From assembly GCF_900110115.1 (NCBI RefSeq), contig NZ_FOCM01000002.1:124001-188000 (forward strand): 64,000 bases of DNA. The letters run 5' to 3'. Made by a program: the position numbers and the translations under genes. The stretch comes from Palleronia pelagia. Lineage in GTDB: Bacteria; Pseudomonadota; Alphaproteobacteria; Rhodobacterales; Rhodobacteraceae. Positions 8,642-17,758 of the stretch are shown piece by piece. The number at the start of each line of letters is the position of its first letter. The stretch's first letter is position 1. A model generated the notes under the pieces. It saw nothing but the letters and a program-made list of their open reading frames with translations. It had not been told where the DNA came from and ran no database searches.

Positions 8642-9055
8642 TCAGTCCCCGCGGAAGATCATGACCGAGCATGGCGCACGCCGCGCCACCCGCGCGGCGG
8701 TCGAGCCGAGGAAGTAGTCCTGTAGCCCGGGCTTGTGCGATCCGACGATGATGAGGTCGGTGCCCTGCGCTTCGGCATAGTGGGAAATCACCACGCCCGA
8801 CTTGCCGGTCTCGACCGCGACCTTGATATCCGGCGCGCCGCCATGGGCCGCCTCGAGCCGTTGCAGGACCTTCGCGCGCAGGTGGTTCTCAGGCTTCATG
8901 TCCACGAATTCGGCCACGAAGCCCGGCACGTTCTCCAGCACCGTCAGAAGCGTGATGTGTCCCCCGTCGGCCAGAAGCCTTCGGGCCAGGGCGATCTTGC
9001 CGGGGACCAGCTCTTCGTGGTCCAGCGCCACGGCGATCAGGATACTGCCATACAT
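8642..9055 (-). CDS. Universal stress protein (UspA family)
   Basis: A 137-aa single-domain Usp protein. The ATP-binding signature GSHKPG...GSTAARV near the C-terminus and the N-terminal ILIAVALD strand are typical. It is the last gene of the long minus-strand DHPS cluster, 25 bp after the UPF0324 exporter. Usp genes often sit beside TRAP transporters (as with TeaD) or sulfite exporters, where they may modulate transport in response to ATP. That role is inference here. Confidence 0.85.
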   Translation of the reverse strand: MYGSILIAVALDHEELVPGKIALARRLLADGGHITLLTVLENVPGFVAEFVDMKPENHLRAKVLQRLEAAHGGAPDIKVAVETGKSGVVISHYAEAQGTDLIIVGSHKPGLQDYFLGSTAARVARRAPCSVMIFRGD

Positions 9056-9080
9056 CTGCGATGCCTCCTTGCGCAGGGAT

Positions 9081-10124
9081 TCAGCCGGGCGCCGATCCGG
9101 TCAGGACCGTCAGGCCCAGCAGGATGAAGACCGCCAGGAAGGCGGTCTCGGCCACGAGGAACAGGGCCGCGGGCGCGCCCACGTTCATGATGTCCTTCGG
9201 CATGGTTTTCATCCCCACCGACCCGATCGCGGCCAGAAGCAGCCAGCCCGAGGCCGTGGAGGCCGCGCCGACCACTGGCGCTGGGATGGCGCCAAGCGAT
9301 GCGAGCACGGCCAGCGCGATGAAGCCCAGAACGAAGCCCGGCACCAGCGGCGGGCGCTTGCCCTCCCCCGGTTCCGCCCCCGCGACCGAGCGGACCACCA
9401 GCGTCGTGACCAGCACGACCGGCGCCAGCATGACCACGCGCAACAGCTTGACCAGTGTCGCGGTATCCCCGGCCTCCTGGCTGACGGAAAAGCCCGCGCC
9501 GACGACCTGCGCCACGTCGTGGACGGTCGCACCGATGAAGATGCCGGTGATACGGTCGCTCATACCCATGGCCTGCGCGAGGATCGGATAGACGATCATC
9601 GCCAGCGTCGAGAGGAGCGTCACGCCCACCACGGTGAAGATCAGCCGCTGTTCCGACCGGTCATCGCGCGGCAGGACGGCGGCGATGGCCATGGCCGCCG
9701 ACGCGCCGCAGATCGCCACGGCTCCGGCCGACAGGAAGGCAAAGCGGTAGCGGAAGCCGAAAATGCGCGACGACAGCATCCCGAAACTGATGGTCAGCAG
9801 CACCCCGGCGACGACCAGCAGGACCACGGTCGCCCCCAGGCTCGACAACAGCTCGACGCTGATCCTTGCGCCCAAAAGGGCCACCCCCAGACGCAGTACT
9901 TGTCGCGCACCGAATTCGACGCCCGGGCGCGTTCGATCCTCGGTCCCGAGAAAATTCAACGACATCCCGAATAGCAGCGCCAGAAGCATGGCGGGCGCGC
10001 CGTAATGCTCCGACACGAATTTCGACGCCAGCGCGATCAGCAGCGCAACCAGCAGGCCCGGAAAGACCACGCGCGCCCGGTCCTGCAGCGCGGCGAGACG
10101 CGAACTTCTTACGGCGTCATCCAT
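9081..10124 (-). CDS. UPF0324 (YeiH-type) membrane protein, probable sulfite exporter
   Basis: A 347-aa protein with about ten hydrophobic helices. Family motifs include LLFGMSLNF, GVALLGARIS, CGASAAMAIAAV and GATVHDVAQVVGAG, all typical of UPF0324/YeiH. Family members found in sulfonate-degradation clusters have been proposed to export the sulfite released by desulfonation. Its position right after suyAB and the dehydrogenase supports that role. The ATG at 10124 overlaps the end of the preceding gene by 8 bp, so translation is probably coupled. No direct evidence for the substrate is visible. Confidence 0.75.
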   Translation of the reverse strand: MDDAVRSSRLAALQDRARVVFPGLLVALLIALASKFVSEHYGAPAMLLALLFGMSLNFLGTEDRTRPGVEFGARQVLRLGVALLGARISVELLSSLGATVVLLVVAGVLLTISFGMLSSRIFGFRYRFAFLSAGAVAICGASAAMAIAAVLPRDDRSEQRLIFTVVGVTLLSTLAMIVYPILAQAMGMSDRITGIFIGATVHDVAQVVGAGFSVSQEAGDTATLVKLLRVVMLAPVVLVTTLVVRSVAGAEPGEGKRPPLVPGFVLGFIALAVLASLGAIPAPVVGAASTASGWLLLAAIGSVGMKTMPKDIMNVGAPAALFLVAETAFLAVFILLGLTVLTGSAPG

Positions 10125-11130
10125 GGCTGCTGGCCAGCGCGCGCGCCTCGTCCACGTAGGCGGCGGGCACGTCGATGCCCTCGGCCTCGGCCCGGGCGAT
10201 GGCGGTGGCGCGGCGGGTGCCGGGCAGACGGGCGCCCTCCTGCGCGGCAATGTCGGTCAGAACCGACTCGAGCCGCTCCGCGAACCCGCCCGGATCGCCC
10301 GGGCGCAACGCCAGCAGGAACTGCCCCGTGCCGGGGCGCTCGCCATCGGCGGTGAAGAACGACCCGGCCTCGCGCGAGGCGTTGGCGCCCGTTAGGGTCG
10401 CGGCCAGCACCTCGACCATCAGCGCAAGCGCCGTGCCCTTCGCGCCCCCGATGGGGGCCATGGTGCCGGCCAGCGCGGCCTCGGGATCGGTGGTGGGATT
10501 GCCATCGGAGTCGAAGGCCCATCCCTCGGGGATCGGCTGGCCGGACTTGCGGGCATGCATGACCTTGCCGCGCGCCACCTTCGACAGCGAAAGGTCTATG
10601 ACCAGTGGCGCGGCGCCCCCGGCGCGCGGCGCGGCGAAGGCGATGGGATTGGTGCCGAAGATCGGCGTGCGCGCGCCCCAGGGCGCGATGGCGGCGGGCG
10701 CATTGGCGACCATCAGCCCCACCAGCCCGGCCCGCGCGATCTTCTCGACCTGCACCGACAGCGCGCCGCAATGGTGCGAATTGCGGATCGCGACCGAGGC
10801 GGTGCCGTGGGTGTTCGCGGCTTCGACCAGCGCGGTCAGCGCCAGGTCCAGCGCCGGATAGGCGAAGCCGAAGCCCGCGTCGACGGTCAGCGCCGTGCCG
10901 TCGGCGCGCTCCAGGACCGGGTGCGCATCGGCGACGACCTTGCCGCTGCGCGCCTGGGCAGCATAGTCCGACACGCGGCTGAAGCCGTGGCCCGACTGCC
11001 CCTCGGCCTCGGCCGCGACCAGCGCGCTGGCCACCGACACCGCGGCGGCCGGTGTGCAGCCACAGGCGGCGAAGACTTGGGTCAGAAGCTCGGTGGCCTC
11101 GGCAAGGCCAAGGCGGATCGGGTCGGGCAT
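10117..11130 (-). CDS. comC: Malate/L-lactate dehydrogenase-family oxidoreductase, ComC-like
   Basis: A 337-aa NAD(P)-dependent enzyme of the Ldh_2 family. Signatures are GHGFSR near residue 48, IRNSHHCGA with the catalytic His, GTNPIAFAAP, and DLSLSKVARGK. ComC, the (R)-sulfolactate dehydrogenase, belongs to this family and links sulfolactate to sulfopyruvate. The position directly after suyAB suggests that substrate, giving a way to bring sulfopyruvate or the other sulfolactate enantiomer into the pathway. Other 2-hydroxy-acid or cyclic-imine substrates occur in the family, so the symbol is tentative. Confidence 0.7.
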   Translation of the reverse strand: MPDPIRLGLAEATELLTQVFAACGCTPAAAVSVASALVAAEAEGQSGHGFSRVSDYAAQARSGKVVADAHPVLERADGTALTVDAGFGFAYPALDLALTALVEAANTHGTASVAIRNSHHCGALSVQVEKIARAGLVGLMVANAPAAIAPWGARTPIFGTNPIAFAAPRAGGAAPLVIDLSLSKVARGKVMHARKSGQPIPEGWAFDSDGNPTTDPEAALAGTMAPIGGAKGTALALMVEVLAATLTGANASREAGSFFTADGERPGTGQFLLALRPGDPGGFAERLESVLTDIAAQEGARLPGTRRATAIARAEAEGIDVPAAYVDEARALASSHG

Positions 11131-11155
11131 CGGGTCATCCGTAAGGTCTGTTGCA

Positions 11156-11179
11156 GTCGCCCCCGCGTGTGGGGGCGAC
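11156..11179 (-). promoter_or_regulatory. Perfect hairpin between suyB and the comC-like gene
   Basis: GTCGCCCCC pairs with GGGGGCGAC around a 6-nt loop, in the 60-bp gap after suyB. No T-run follows on the minus strand. It could set differential expression by pausing or by 3'-end protection of the suyAB message. Confidence 0.5.
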
Positions 11180-11190
11180 CGCCCGCGGGA

Positions 11191-12372
11191 TCAAGCGCTG
11201 CGATAGAGCTTGGTCATGGAAAATTCGCGGTGACCCAGCGCCTCGGCCGCGGTGAAGCGCCCGTTGGCGGTGCGGCAGATGCTGTCGATCAGCGCGTCGC
11301 CCGCCTCGTCGATGGTCATCTCGCGCCGCAGGATACCGCTCACGTCAACGTCCACGTGCTCGCCCATGGTGCGCACCGTGCGCGGGTTCGCGGTGATCTT
11401 GATGACCGGCACGATGGGGTTGCCCACCACGTTGCCCTGCCCCGTGGGGAAGGTGTGGATCACGGCACCGCCCGCGGCCATCAGCGTGACGCATTCCGCC
11501 GCCGCCGAGGAGCTGTCCATGAAGTAGAGGCCGGGACCCGAGTTCGGCCGTTCGGCTGGGCCGAGGATGTCGATATATTGCGACGTGCGGCCGATCTTTT
11601 CGAGGTTGCCCAGCGCCTTTTCCTCGATCGTGGTCAGGCCGCCCTCGATATTGCCCTTGGTGGGCTGGCTGTCGGAGAGGTCATCGGTCTGGTGCGCGAA
11701 GATGACGTCGTCCTGGTAGGCCTTCCACATTTTGTACCACCGCTCGCCCACTTCCTCGGTGATGGCGCGGGTCTTGCAGATGTGCTCGGCACCCGTGATC
11801 TCGGAGGTCTCGCCGAAGAAGCCGGTGATGCCCTCGGGCAGCAGCTTGTCGTACATGTTGCCCACCGTGGGACAGGATCCGAGGCCGGTGGTCGTGTCGC
11901 TTTCGCCGCACTTGGTCGAGACCCACAGCTCGGAAATCGAGACCTCTTCGCGCTGGTACTCGGTCGTCTTGTGCACGAACTCCTTGGCGGCCCAGCTCGC
12001 GGCGCGGATCGTTTCGAAATCGCCCTTCTGCTCGATGCTGAACTCGGCCACGGGCTTGCCGGTCTCGCGGATGCCGTCGGCGATGCGCTTGGTCCAGCCC
12101 GGCTCGATCCCGATGACGACCACGGCGGCGACGTTGGGGTTCGCGCCGGTGCCGATCATGGTGCGGAAATGCAGGTCCAGATCCTCGCCGAATTGCAGGC
12201 GGCCATAGGCGTGCGGCAGGGCCAGCGTGCCCTTGACGTTGTTCGCCACCGCCTCGCAGGCGGCGTTCGAGATATCGTCGACGGGCAGGATGATGACGTG
12301 GTTGCGCACGCCCACGCGACCGTTCTCGCGCCGGTAGGCCTTGACGGTCATGTTGGAATATTTCGATGCCAT
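11191..12372 (-). CDS. suyB: (2R)-sulfolactate sulfo-lyase, large subunit
   Basis: A 393-aa protein of the altronate/galactarate dehydratase large-subunit family (UxaA C-terminal part). Visible motifs are [13 protein letters not shown] at the N-terminus, [19 protein letters not shown] and [15 protein letters not shown] split small/large arrangement next to an HpsN-type dehydrogenase and DHPS-type TRAP genes fits SuyB. SuyB works with SuyA to cleave (R)-sulfolactate to pyruvate and sulfite. A sugar-acid dehydratase is the alternative, but no sugar-acid genes are nearby. It starts 46 bp after suyA. Confidence 0.88.
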   Translation of the reverse strand: MASKYSNMTVKAYRRENGRVGVRNHVIILPVDDISNAACEAVANNVKGTLALPHAYGRLQFGEDLDLHFRTMIGTGANPNVAAVVVIGIEPGWTKRIADGIRETGKPVAEFSIEQKGDFETIRAASWAAKEFVHKTTEYQREEVSISELWVSTKCGESDTTTGLGSCPTVGNMYDKLLPEGITGFFGETSEITGAEHICKTRAITEEVGERWYKMWKAYQDDVIFAHQTDDLSDSQPTKGNIEGGLTTIEEKALGNLEKIGRTSQYIDILGPAERPNSGPGLYFMDSSSAAAECVTLMAAGGAVIHTFPTGQGNVVGNPIVPVIKITANPRTVRTMGEHVDVDVSGILRREMTIDEAGDALIDSICRTANGRFTAAEALGHREFSMTKLYRSA

Positions 12373-12418
12373 ATCAGTGTCCTCTCGGGATGGCGCGCCG
12401 CCGGGGCGGCCGCGCGGC

Positions 12419-12709
12419 TTACCAGCGCTTGGTCTTGCAGTTGTGGGTGTGGACGTGGTGGCCCTTGGGGATGTCGGCGACGATCTTGCCGATGTCCTCG
12501 CCGTATTTCATGGCCGTGTCGCCCGCCTTGAAATCCTTCAGGGCGATCTTGTGGCCGATGGGCACGTCGGCCTCGGCCTTCAGGCGGAAGGTGGAATTGT
12601 CGTGGGTCACGCAGCACAGCATGTCGGTGCCCGCGGTCAGGCCCTCGACGACGACGACGCCCACGTTGTCGTCGTGCGCGTGCACCAGAAGATGGGGGAT
12701 TTCGGCCAT
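12419..12709 (-). CDS. suyA: (2R)-sulfolactate sulfo-lyase, small subunit
   Basis: A 96-aa SAF-domain protein, the small subunit partner of SuyB. The central VPIGHKIAL and the C-terminal HVHTHNC match the small-subunit half of the altronate dehydratase family, where the SAF domain helps form the metal site. It lies between the zinc dehydrogenase and suyB on the same strand, with short gaps. The standalone small subunit, rather than a fused UxaA, is typical of SuyAB. Confidence 0.88.
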   Translation of the reverse strand: MAEIPHLLVHAHDDNVGVVVVEGLTAGTDMLCCVTHDNSTFRLKAEADVPIGHKIALKDFKAGDTAMKYGEDIGKIVADIPKGHHVHTHNCKTKRW

Positions 12710-12710
12710 T

Positions 12711-13694
12711 TCAGTCTCCTTCGGGAAGTTGTGGTTTCAAAATGATCTTGGGCGCGGCCACGGTGCCCGCGCGGATATCGCTGAAGGCGCGCGCGCCCTC
12801 GGCCAGCGGCCGCGTCTCGGTCCAGTCGAGCCGCCCGAGCCGCCCTTCGCCCATGGCCGCGACGGTCGCGCGGAAGTCGGCGGCGGTGTAGGTATAAGTG
12901 CCGATGAAGGTGATTTCCTGCAACGTCATCCGCCGGATATCGAGCCCACCCTCGGCCGAGCCTAGCCCGATATGGGCGATCACCCCGCCGGGGCGCACGT
13001 GGCTGGACGCCATGGCGCGGGTGGCGGCGATGCCCACGGCGTCGACGACCAGGTTGAAGCGCGGCGTGTCGTGCAGCGCCGCGGCGTCCAGCGCATCGAT
13101 CCCCACGTGGCGCGCCAGGTAGTCGCGCCGCGTGACCGACGGTTCGACCAGCGTGATCTCGTCCACGCCCTGCGCGGCGAGGCACAGCGCCGCGCCGACA
13201 CCGATGGTTCCGCCGCCTATGACCAGCGCGGGCGCGCTGCCGCCCGCCTCGCGCGCCAGCCGCACCGCGTGCCAGCCGCAGGCGATGGGCTCGGCCAGCG
13301 CGGCCTGGTCGAAGCTGAGCGTGTCGGGAATGTCGATCAGATTGTCAGGCGGCAGCGCCACCGCCTCGGCAAAGCCGCCCTCGCGCGGCGGCATCGAGAT
13401 GATTTGCCGGTTGGGGCACAGGTTGTCGCGCCCCGACTGGCATGCCCGGCAGACGCCGCAGCCGACCAGCGGGTTGACGGTGACCCGCCGCCCGCCATCG
13501 GTAACGCCCGACACCTCGTGACCAAGGATCAGCGGCGGCGGGCGCCGTTCGTCGTGGCCCAGGTAGGCGTGCATGTCCGACCCGCAGATCCCCGACGACT
13601 GGATGTGGACGACCTGCGCGCCGTGCGCCACGTGTGGCGGGGACACGGTGCGGTAGACCAGATCCTCGGGACCTTGATAGACCAAAGCTTTCAT
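12711..13694 (-). CDS. hpsP: Zinc-dependent dehydrogenase of the DHPS cluster (HpsP-like)
   Basis: A 327-aa medium-chain dehydrogenase. Catalytic zinc ligands sit in SGICGSDMH and GHE, the structural-zinc cysteines in CGVCRACQSGRDNLC, and the Rossmann motif in GGGTIGVG. In DHPS-degrading bacteria two dehydrogenases (HpsO and HpsP) interconvert the DHPS enantiomers through the 2-keto compound, so that HpsN can use the R form. This gene and the adjoining SDR fit those places. Which letter belongs to which gene is from memory and uncertain. The ATG overlaps the SDR stop (ATGA). Confidence 0.75.
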   Translation of the reverse strand: MKALVYQGPEDLVYRTVSPPHVAHGAQVVHIQSSGICGSDMHAYLGHDERRPPPLILGHEVSGVTDGGRRVTVNPLVGCGVCRACQSGRDNLCPNRQIISMPPREGGFAEAVALPPDNLIDIPDTLSFDQAALAEPIACGWHAVRLAREAGGSAPALVIGGGTIGVGAALCLAAQGVDEITLVEPSVTRRDYLARHVGIDALDAAALHDTPRFNLVVDAVGIAATRAMASSHVRPGGVIAHIGLGSAEGGLDIRRMTLQEITFIGTYTYTAADFRATVAAMGEGRLGRLDWTETRPLAEGARAFSDIRAGTVAAPKIILKPQLPEGD

Positions 13695-14449
13695 TTCGCG
13701 GTGAACCCCCCGTCGACCATCAGGATCTGCCCGGTCACATAAGCCGATGCGTCGGAGCATAGAAAGAGCAGTGGCCCATCCATGTCCTCGGGCCGCCCGT
13801 TCCGGCCCGCGCAGGTCTGCGCCGCGTTGCCGGCCGCGCGTTCCGGATCGTCGAACACCGCTGCCGTCAGTTCGGTGGGAAAAAAGCCCGGGCCGATGGC
13901 GTTGGCGGTAATGCCATGGCCCGACCACGCCTGCGCCATGGCGCGGGTCAGCTGCGCCACCCCGCCCTTGGACGCGCCGTAGGCGATACCGCCAGGAAAG
14001 GCGCGGAAGGACTGCAGCGACGCGAAATTAACGATCCGGCCCCAGCCCTTTGCTCGCATTTCGGGTGCGAAGGCTTGCGCCAGGAAAAACGGCGCCGACA
14101 GGTTCACCGCCAGCGTCGCGTCCCAACCCTCGGCCGTCACGTCGTCGGCCGCCTGCCGGGTATTGAGGCCCGCGGCATTCACGATGATCTCCGGCGCGCC
14201 GAAGGGCGCACGGATCCGCTCGACCAGGTCATCGAAATCCGCGCGCGCGGCCACGTCGCCCGCCACGGCGACGCGCGCCTCGGGCCCCTCGGCCTGCCAG
14301 TCCCCAAGCGCTTCGCGCCGGCGGGCAACGCCCACGACTTTCGCGCCCGCGCCCGCCAGCGTGTCGGCCGCGCGGCGCCCCAGCCCCGAGCTTGCGCCGG
14401 TGACCAGGGCCACGCGGCCCGCTACGCCGAAGAGATCGGGCGCGGCCAT
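13691..14449 (-). CDS. hpsO: SDR-family dehydrogenase of the DHPS cluster (HpsO-like)
   Basis: A 252-aa classical SDR with TGASSGLGRR for NAD(P), NAAG in place of NNAG, and YGASK as the catalytic Tyr/Lys motif. It ends in a typical VDGGFTAK tail. It lies between hpsN (3-bp gap) and the zinc dehydrogenase (4-bp overlap), so the three are translated together. The likely job is a DHPS-2-dehydrogenase for one enantiomer, forming the racemising pair with its neighbour. The family alone would allow many alcohols, so the role rests on gene context. Confidence 0.75.
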   Translation of the reverse strand: MAAPDLFGVAGRVALVTGASSGLGRRAADTLAGAGAKVVGVARRREALGDWQAEGPEARVAVAGDVAARADFDDLVERIRAPFGAPEIIVNAAGLNTRQAADDVTAEGWDATLAVNLSAPFFLAQAFAPEMRAKGWGRIVNFASLQSFRAFPGGIAYGASKGGVAQLTRAMAQAWSGHGITANAIGPGFFPTELTAAVFDDPERAAGNAAQTCAGRNGRPEDMDGPLLFLCSDASAYVTGQILMVDGGFTAK

Positions 14450-14452
14450 TTC

Positions 14453-15760
14453 TCAGGCCTCCGCCGTCAGATCGAAGGTTTCGTTCGGGAAGTATTTCTT
14501 CAACCGGATATCGGCGGTGCGGGCGTGGCCCTCCATCCCTTCCAGCCGCGAGATGCGCGCCGTCGCCTCGGCCACCGGCTTGGCCCCTTCCCTGGTGGAC
14601 CGCTGCCAGGTGACGATCTTCATGTACTTGTGGACCGACAGACCACCGGTGTAATTCGCCGCGCCGCTGGTGGGCAGTACGTGGTTGGTGCCCGAAGCCT
14701 TGTCGCCGAAGGCCACGGTCGTCTCCTCGCCCAGGAACAGCGAGCCGTAGCATTCCAGTCGGTCCAGCCACCAGTCGAGGTCAGCCGCCTGCACGGTCAG
14801 GTGCTCGGGTGCATACTCGTCCGAGGTCGCGGCCATGTCCTCGCGATCGGGACACAGGATCACCTCGGCATAGTCGCGCCAGGCCGCGCGAGCGTTGTCG
14901 CGGTTGAGCTCGGGCAACTCCTCGATCAGCTCGGGCACGCGCTTCATCACCGTCTCGGCGACTCCGCGGTCGTCCGTCACCAGCCAGACGGGCGAATTGT
15001 AGCCATGCTCGGCCTGCCCCACCAAATCCACCGCCACGACCTCGGGATCGGCGGTCTTGTCGGCCAGGACAAGACTGTCGGTGGGGCCCGCGAACATGTC
15101 GATGCCCACCCGGCCGAAAAGGATGCGCTTGGCCTCGGCCACGAACTGGTTGCCGGGCCCGACGAGGATGTTGGCCCTGGGCAGCCCGAACAGGCCGAAG
15201 GTCATCGCCGCCACGCCCTGCACCCCGCCCATGGCCAGGATCCTGTCGGCGCCGCAGACATGCGCGGCATAGACGATGGCCGGCGCGATGCCGACGCCCG
15301 GACGCGGCGGCGAACAGGCGACGATGTGCTTGCAGCCCGCGACCTTGGCGGTGGTCACCGTCATGATCGCCGACGCGATATGGCTGTAGCGCCCGCCGGG
15401 CACGTAGCACCCCGCCGCCTTCACCGGGATCGCCTTCTGCCCCGCGATCAGGCCCGGCAGCACCTCGGTCTCGAAATTGGCGACGGTCTTCTTCTGCGCC
15501 TCGGCGAAGCGTTTCACGTTGGCATGGCTGAAATCGATGTCGCGCTTCAGCCGCTCGGGCACCTGAGCGATGGCGGCGGCGATCTCGTCGTCGGTCAGCA
15601 GCACGTTGCCGTCGTACTTGTCGAACTTGGCCGCGTATTCCAGCGCGGCTGCATCGCCGCCCGCCTCGATGTCGTCGAGGATGCCGCGCACGATGGCCTG
15701 GGTCTCGCCGGCATCGCTTTGCGAGGTGAGTGTGGCTTTCTTCAGGTATTCGCGCACCAT
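14453..15760 (-). CDS. hpsN: Sulfopropanediol 3-dehydrogenase (HisD homologue)
   Basis: A 435-aa member of the histidinol dehydrogenase family. It has the HisD hallmarks GCYVPGGRY, LVGPGNQFVAEAKR, GPTDSLV, QAEH (zinc-binding Gln and His) and GTNHVLPTSG. No other histidine genes are near. It is embedded between a TRAP system and two dehydrogenases upstream of suyAB, exactly where HpsN occurs. HpsN oxidises (R)-DHPS twice, through the sulfo-aldehyde, to (R)-sulfolactate with NAD+ and zinc. This gene is the best single marker for the pathway. The start ATG at 15760 is clear. Confidence 0.9.
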   Translation of the reverse strand: MVREYLKKATLTSQSDAGETQAIVRGILDDIEAGGDAAALEYAAKFDKYDGNVLLTDDEIAAAIAQVPERLKRDIDFSHANVKRFAEAQKKTVANFETEVLPGLIAGQKAIPVKAAGCYVPGGRYSHIASAIMTVTTAKVAGCKHIVACSPPRPGVGIAPAIVYAAHVCGADRILAMGGVQGVAAMTFGLFGLPRANILVGPGNQFVAEAKRILFGRVGIDMFAGPTDSLVLADKTADPEVVAVDLVGQAEHGYNSPVWLVTDDRGVAETVMKRVPELIEELPELNRDNARAAWRDYAEVILCPDREDMAATSDEYAPEHLTVQAADLDWWLDRLECYGSLFLGEETTVAFGDKASGTNHVLPTSGAANYTGGLSVHKYMKIVTWQRSTREGAKPVAEATARISRLEGMEGHARTADIRLKKYFPNETFDLTAEA

Positions 15761-15770
15761 CGGACGTCTC

Positions 15771-17102
15771 CTATTTGTAGATCTCGGGAAGGAACGTGGT
15801 CGAGATCGCGGGCACGAAGCCGATCAGCAGCGTGACCAGCAGCATGAACAGCACGAAGGGGATCGCGCGATAGGCGATCTTCAGGATCGACTCGCCCGTC
15901 AGCCCGGCGACCACGAAAAGGTTGAGCCCCAGCGGCGGCGTGATGAACCCCACCCCCAGCGCGGTGATCATCATGATGCAGAACTGGATCTCGTTCATGC
16001 CGATATTGTCGGCCAACGGCTTCAGGATCGGCGCCAGGATCACGATGTTGGGCGTCGTCTCCATCACGCAGCCCGAGGCGATCAGGATGGCGATCATCAT
16101 CAGGATCAGCACCCAGGGCTCGTCGCTGACGCCCGTGGCCACGGCGACGAAGCCCTGCGGCACCCCGATGATCGCCAGCGCCTCGGCCAGCGGGATCGAG
16201 AAGGCAATGATAGGCAGGATGACGCCGTTGACCTTGGCCGAACTGACCAGCATCGCCGGGAAATCCGACAGCTTGAGCGTGCCCAGGATAAAGCCCATGA
16301 TGATGGTCACGACGACCGCCGTGGCGCCCGCCTCGGTCGGCGTCAGCCGGCCCGAGAAGATGCCGTAGAAGATGATGCCGGGCACGATGAAGGCATACCA
16401 GCCGGATTTCAGCGACGATCCCAGCCGCCGGAAATACTCGCCCGCGCCGATATTGCCGCCCCCCTCCCAGCCGTAAAGGCGGTTCATGATGATGTTGGTG
16501 GCAAGGATCGAGATCAGGATCGCCAGCCCGGGGATGACCGCCGCCAGGAACAGCGTCGACACCGAGATCCCCAGCACGAGCCCGATGATGATGTACGCGA
16601 TCGACGGCGGGATGAGGATGCCGGTGCAGGCGCCCGCGGCCACCAGAGCGCAGGCATAGGGGCGCGGGTAGCCGCTTTCGACCAGCCGGTCGATGGTCAT
16701 GCGCCCCACCGCCGCCGCGCCCGCCGCATCCGAGCCCGAGATCGCGGCGAACATGCCGCAGACCAGCACCGTGGCCGAGCCGAAGCCGCCCTTGGCGAAC
16801 TGTGTCAGCGCCTCGGCCACGTCCAGGAACTTGCGGGACAGGCCCGTGCGCACCAGCACGTCGCCCGTCAGGATGAACAGCGGCACGGCCGTCAGCGCGA
16901 AGGCGTCGATGCCCGAAAACAGCTTCTCGCCCACTAGGTCCAGCGGCAGCGCGCCGGACCACACCAGCATCAGGCTGGCCGCCGCACCGATCGCCGCCCA
17001 GACCGGCACCGCCAGCGCCACGAGGAAGACGAACAGAAGGATCGGGCCGTAGAAATCCCAGCCGAGCTCGACCGTCTGGGCGCCCATTTGTTGCCAGAGC
17101 AT
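15771..17102 (-). CDS. hpsM: TRAP transporter large permease (DHPS uptake)
   Basis: A 443-aa DctM-family permease with about 12 membrane helices. Family blocks include MFAAISGSDAAGAAAVG, ILIPPSIAYIIIG and FITPPLGLNLFV. It is the main transport subunit of the TRAP system that would bring DHPS (or sulfolactate) into the cell with Na+. Unlike the large permease at 6635, it has no repeat tail. The ATG at 17102 is preceded by GAGGAGG, and it starts 10 bp after the small permease. Confidence 0.88.
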   Translation of the reverse strand: MLWQQMGAQTVELGWDFYGPILLFVFLVALAVPVWAAIGAAASLMLVWSGALPLDLVGEKLFSGIDAFALTAVPLFILTGDVLVRTGLSRKFLDVAEALTQFAKGGFGSATVLVCGMFAAISGSDAAGAAAVGRMTIDRLVESGYPRPYACALVAAGACTGILIPPSIAYIIIGLVLGISVSTLFLAAVIPGLAILISILATNIIMNRLYGWEGGGNIGAGEYFRRLGSSLKSGWYAFIVPGIIFYGIFSGRLTPTEAGATAVVVTIIMGFILGTLKLSDFPAMLVSSAKVNGVILPIIAFSIPLAEALAIIGVPQGFVAVATGVSDEPWVLILMMIAILIASGCVMETTPNIVILAPILKPLADNIGMNEIQFCIMMITALGVGFITPPLGLNLFVVAGLTGESILKIAYRAIPFVLFMLLVTLLIGFVPAISTTFLPEIYK

Positions 17103-17112
17103 GACGTCCTCC

Positions 17113-17628
17113 TCAGTCGAACAGCTTGTCGCCCTCGTAGACGGGCCGGCCGTCACGAAGGTCGCGAATGTCGCGGATCAGCGATTGTATGAGGCGCAGC
17201 ACCACCAGCGAGAAGCCGATGGGCACGGCGGCCAGGAACCAGACCTGCCCGATGCGCAAACCGTGGGTCACGTTGCCGAACTTGGCGGCCACGTGCGCCG
17301 TTTCATACGAGTAGTAGAGCGCGATGAAGGACACCCCGAGCATCACCAGGTCGCCGAAGATGTAGAGAACCGCCTTCACCCGCGGCCCGACATACTGCAT
17401 CAGCACGTCGATGCGGATGTGCCCCCGCTCCTTCACCGCCGCGGCGGCGCCGATCCAGGCGAGGTAGATGAAGCTGTAGCGGACGATCTCTTCGCCCCAG
17501 ATGGACGAGTAGGACAGCAACTCGCGCCGCAGCACCTCGATCGACATGGTCGCGACGAGCATCACGTAGAAAACCAGGAGCAGCCATCTTTCGGCGTTCC
17601 GGTTCAGCTCGGACAGGATGCGGGACAT
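17113..17628 (-). CDS. hpsL: TRAP transporter small permease (DHPS uptake)
   Basis: A 171-aa DctQ-family protein with four predicted helices and the family block WGEEIVRYSFIYLAWIGAAA followed by KERGHIRIDVLM. It pairs with the large permease. AAGGAGG precedes the ATG at 17628. A 130-bp gap separates it from the binding-protein gene upstream, which may let the binding protein be made in excess. Confidence 0.87.
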   Translation of the reverse strand: MSRILSELNRNAERWLLLVFYVMLVATMSIEVLRRELLSYSSIWGEEIVRYSFIYLAWIGAAAAVKERGHIRIDVLMQYVGPRVKAVLYIFGDLVMLGVSFIALYYSYETAHVAAKFGNVTHGLRIGQVWFLAAVPIGFSLVVLRLIQSLIRDIRDLRDGRPVYEGDKLFD

Positions 17629-17758
17629 GCAAGCCTCCTTCGTTTCGGGACACGCGACCATCGTCGCGCCCGACCGGGTGGTCCTGGCGTTGGGGTGAAT
17701 TCGGGGTCGTCTGCCGGCGCGCGACGGGACCGCGCACCGGTCGGGTCAGTCGCTGCCG

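Noticed and set aside
10555-12531. 658-aa plus-strand open frame opposite suyB/suyA and the comC-like gene
   Set aside because: Shadow of three well-supported minus-strand genes; repetitive Arg/Gly/Ala-rich product.
11191-12709. Annotation as altronate/galactarate dehydratase
   Set aside because: Split subunits beside hpsN-like and UPF0324 genes fit SuyAB; no uronate genes are present.
14453-15760. Annotation as hisD (histidine biosynthesis)
   Set aside because: The family matches, but no his genes are nearby and the gene sits in a DHPS cluster, so HpsN is favoured.
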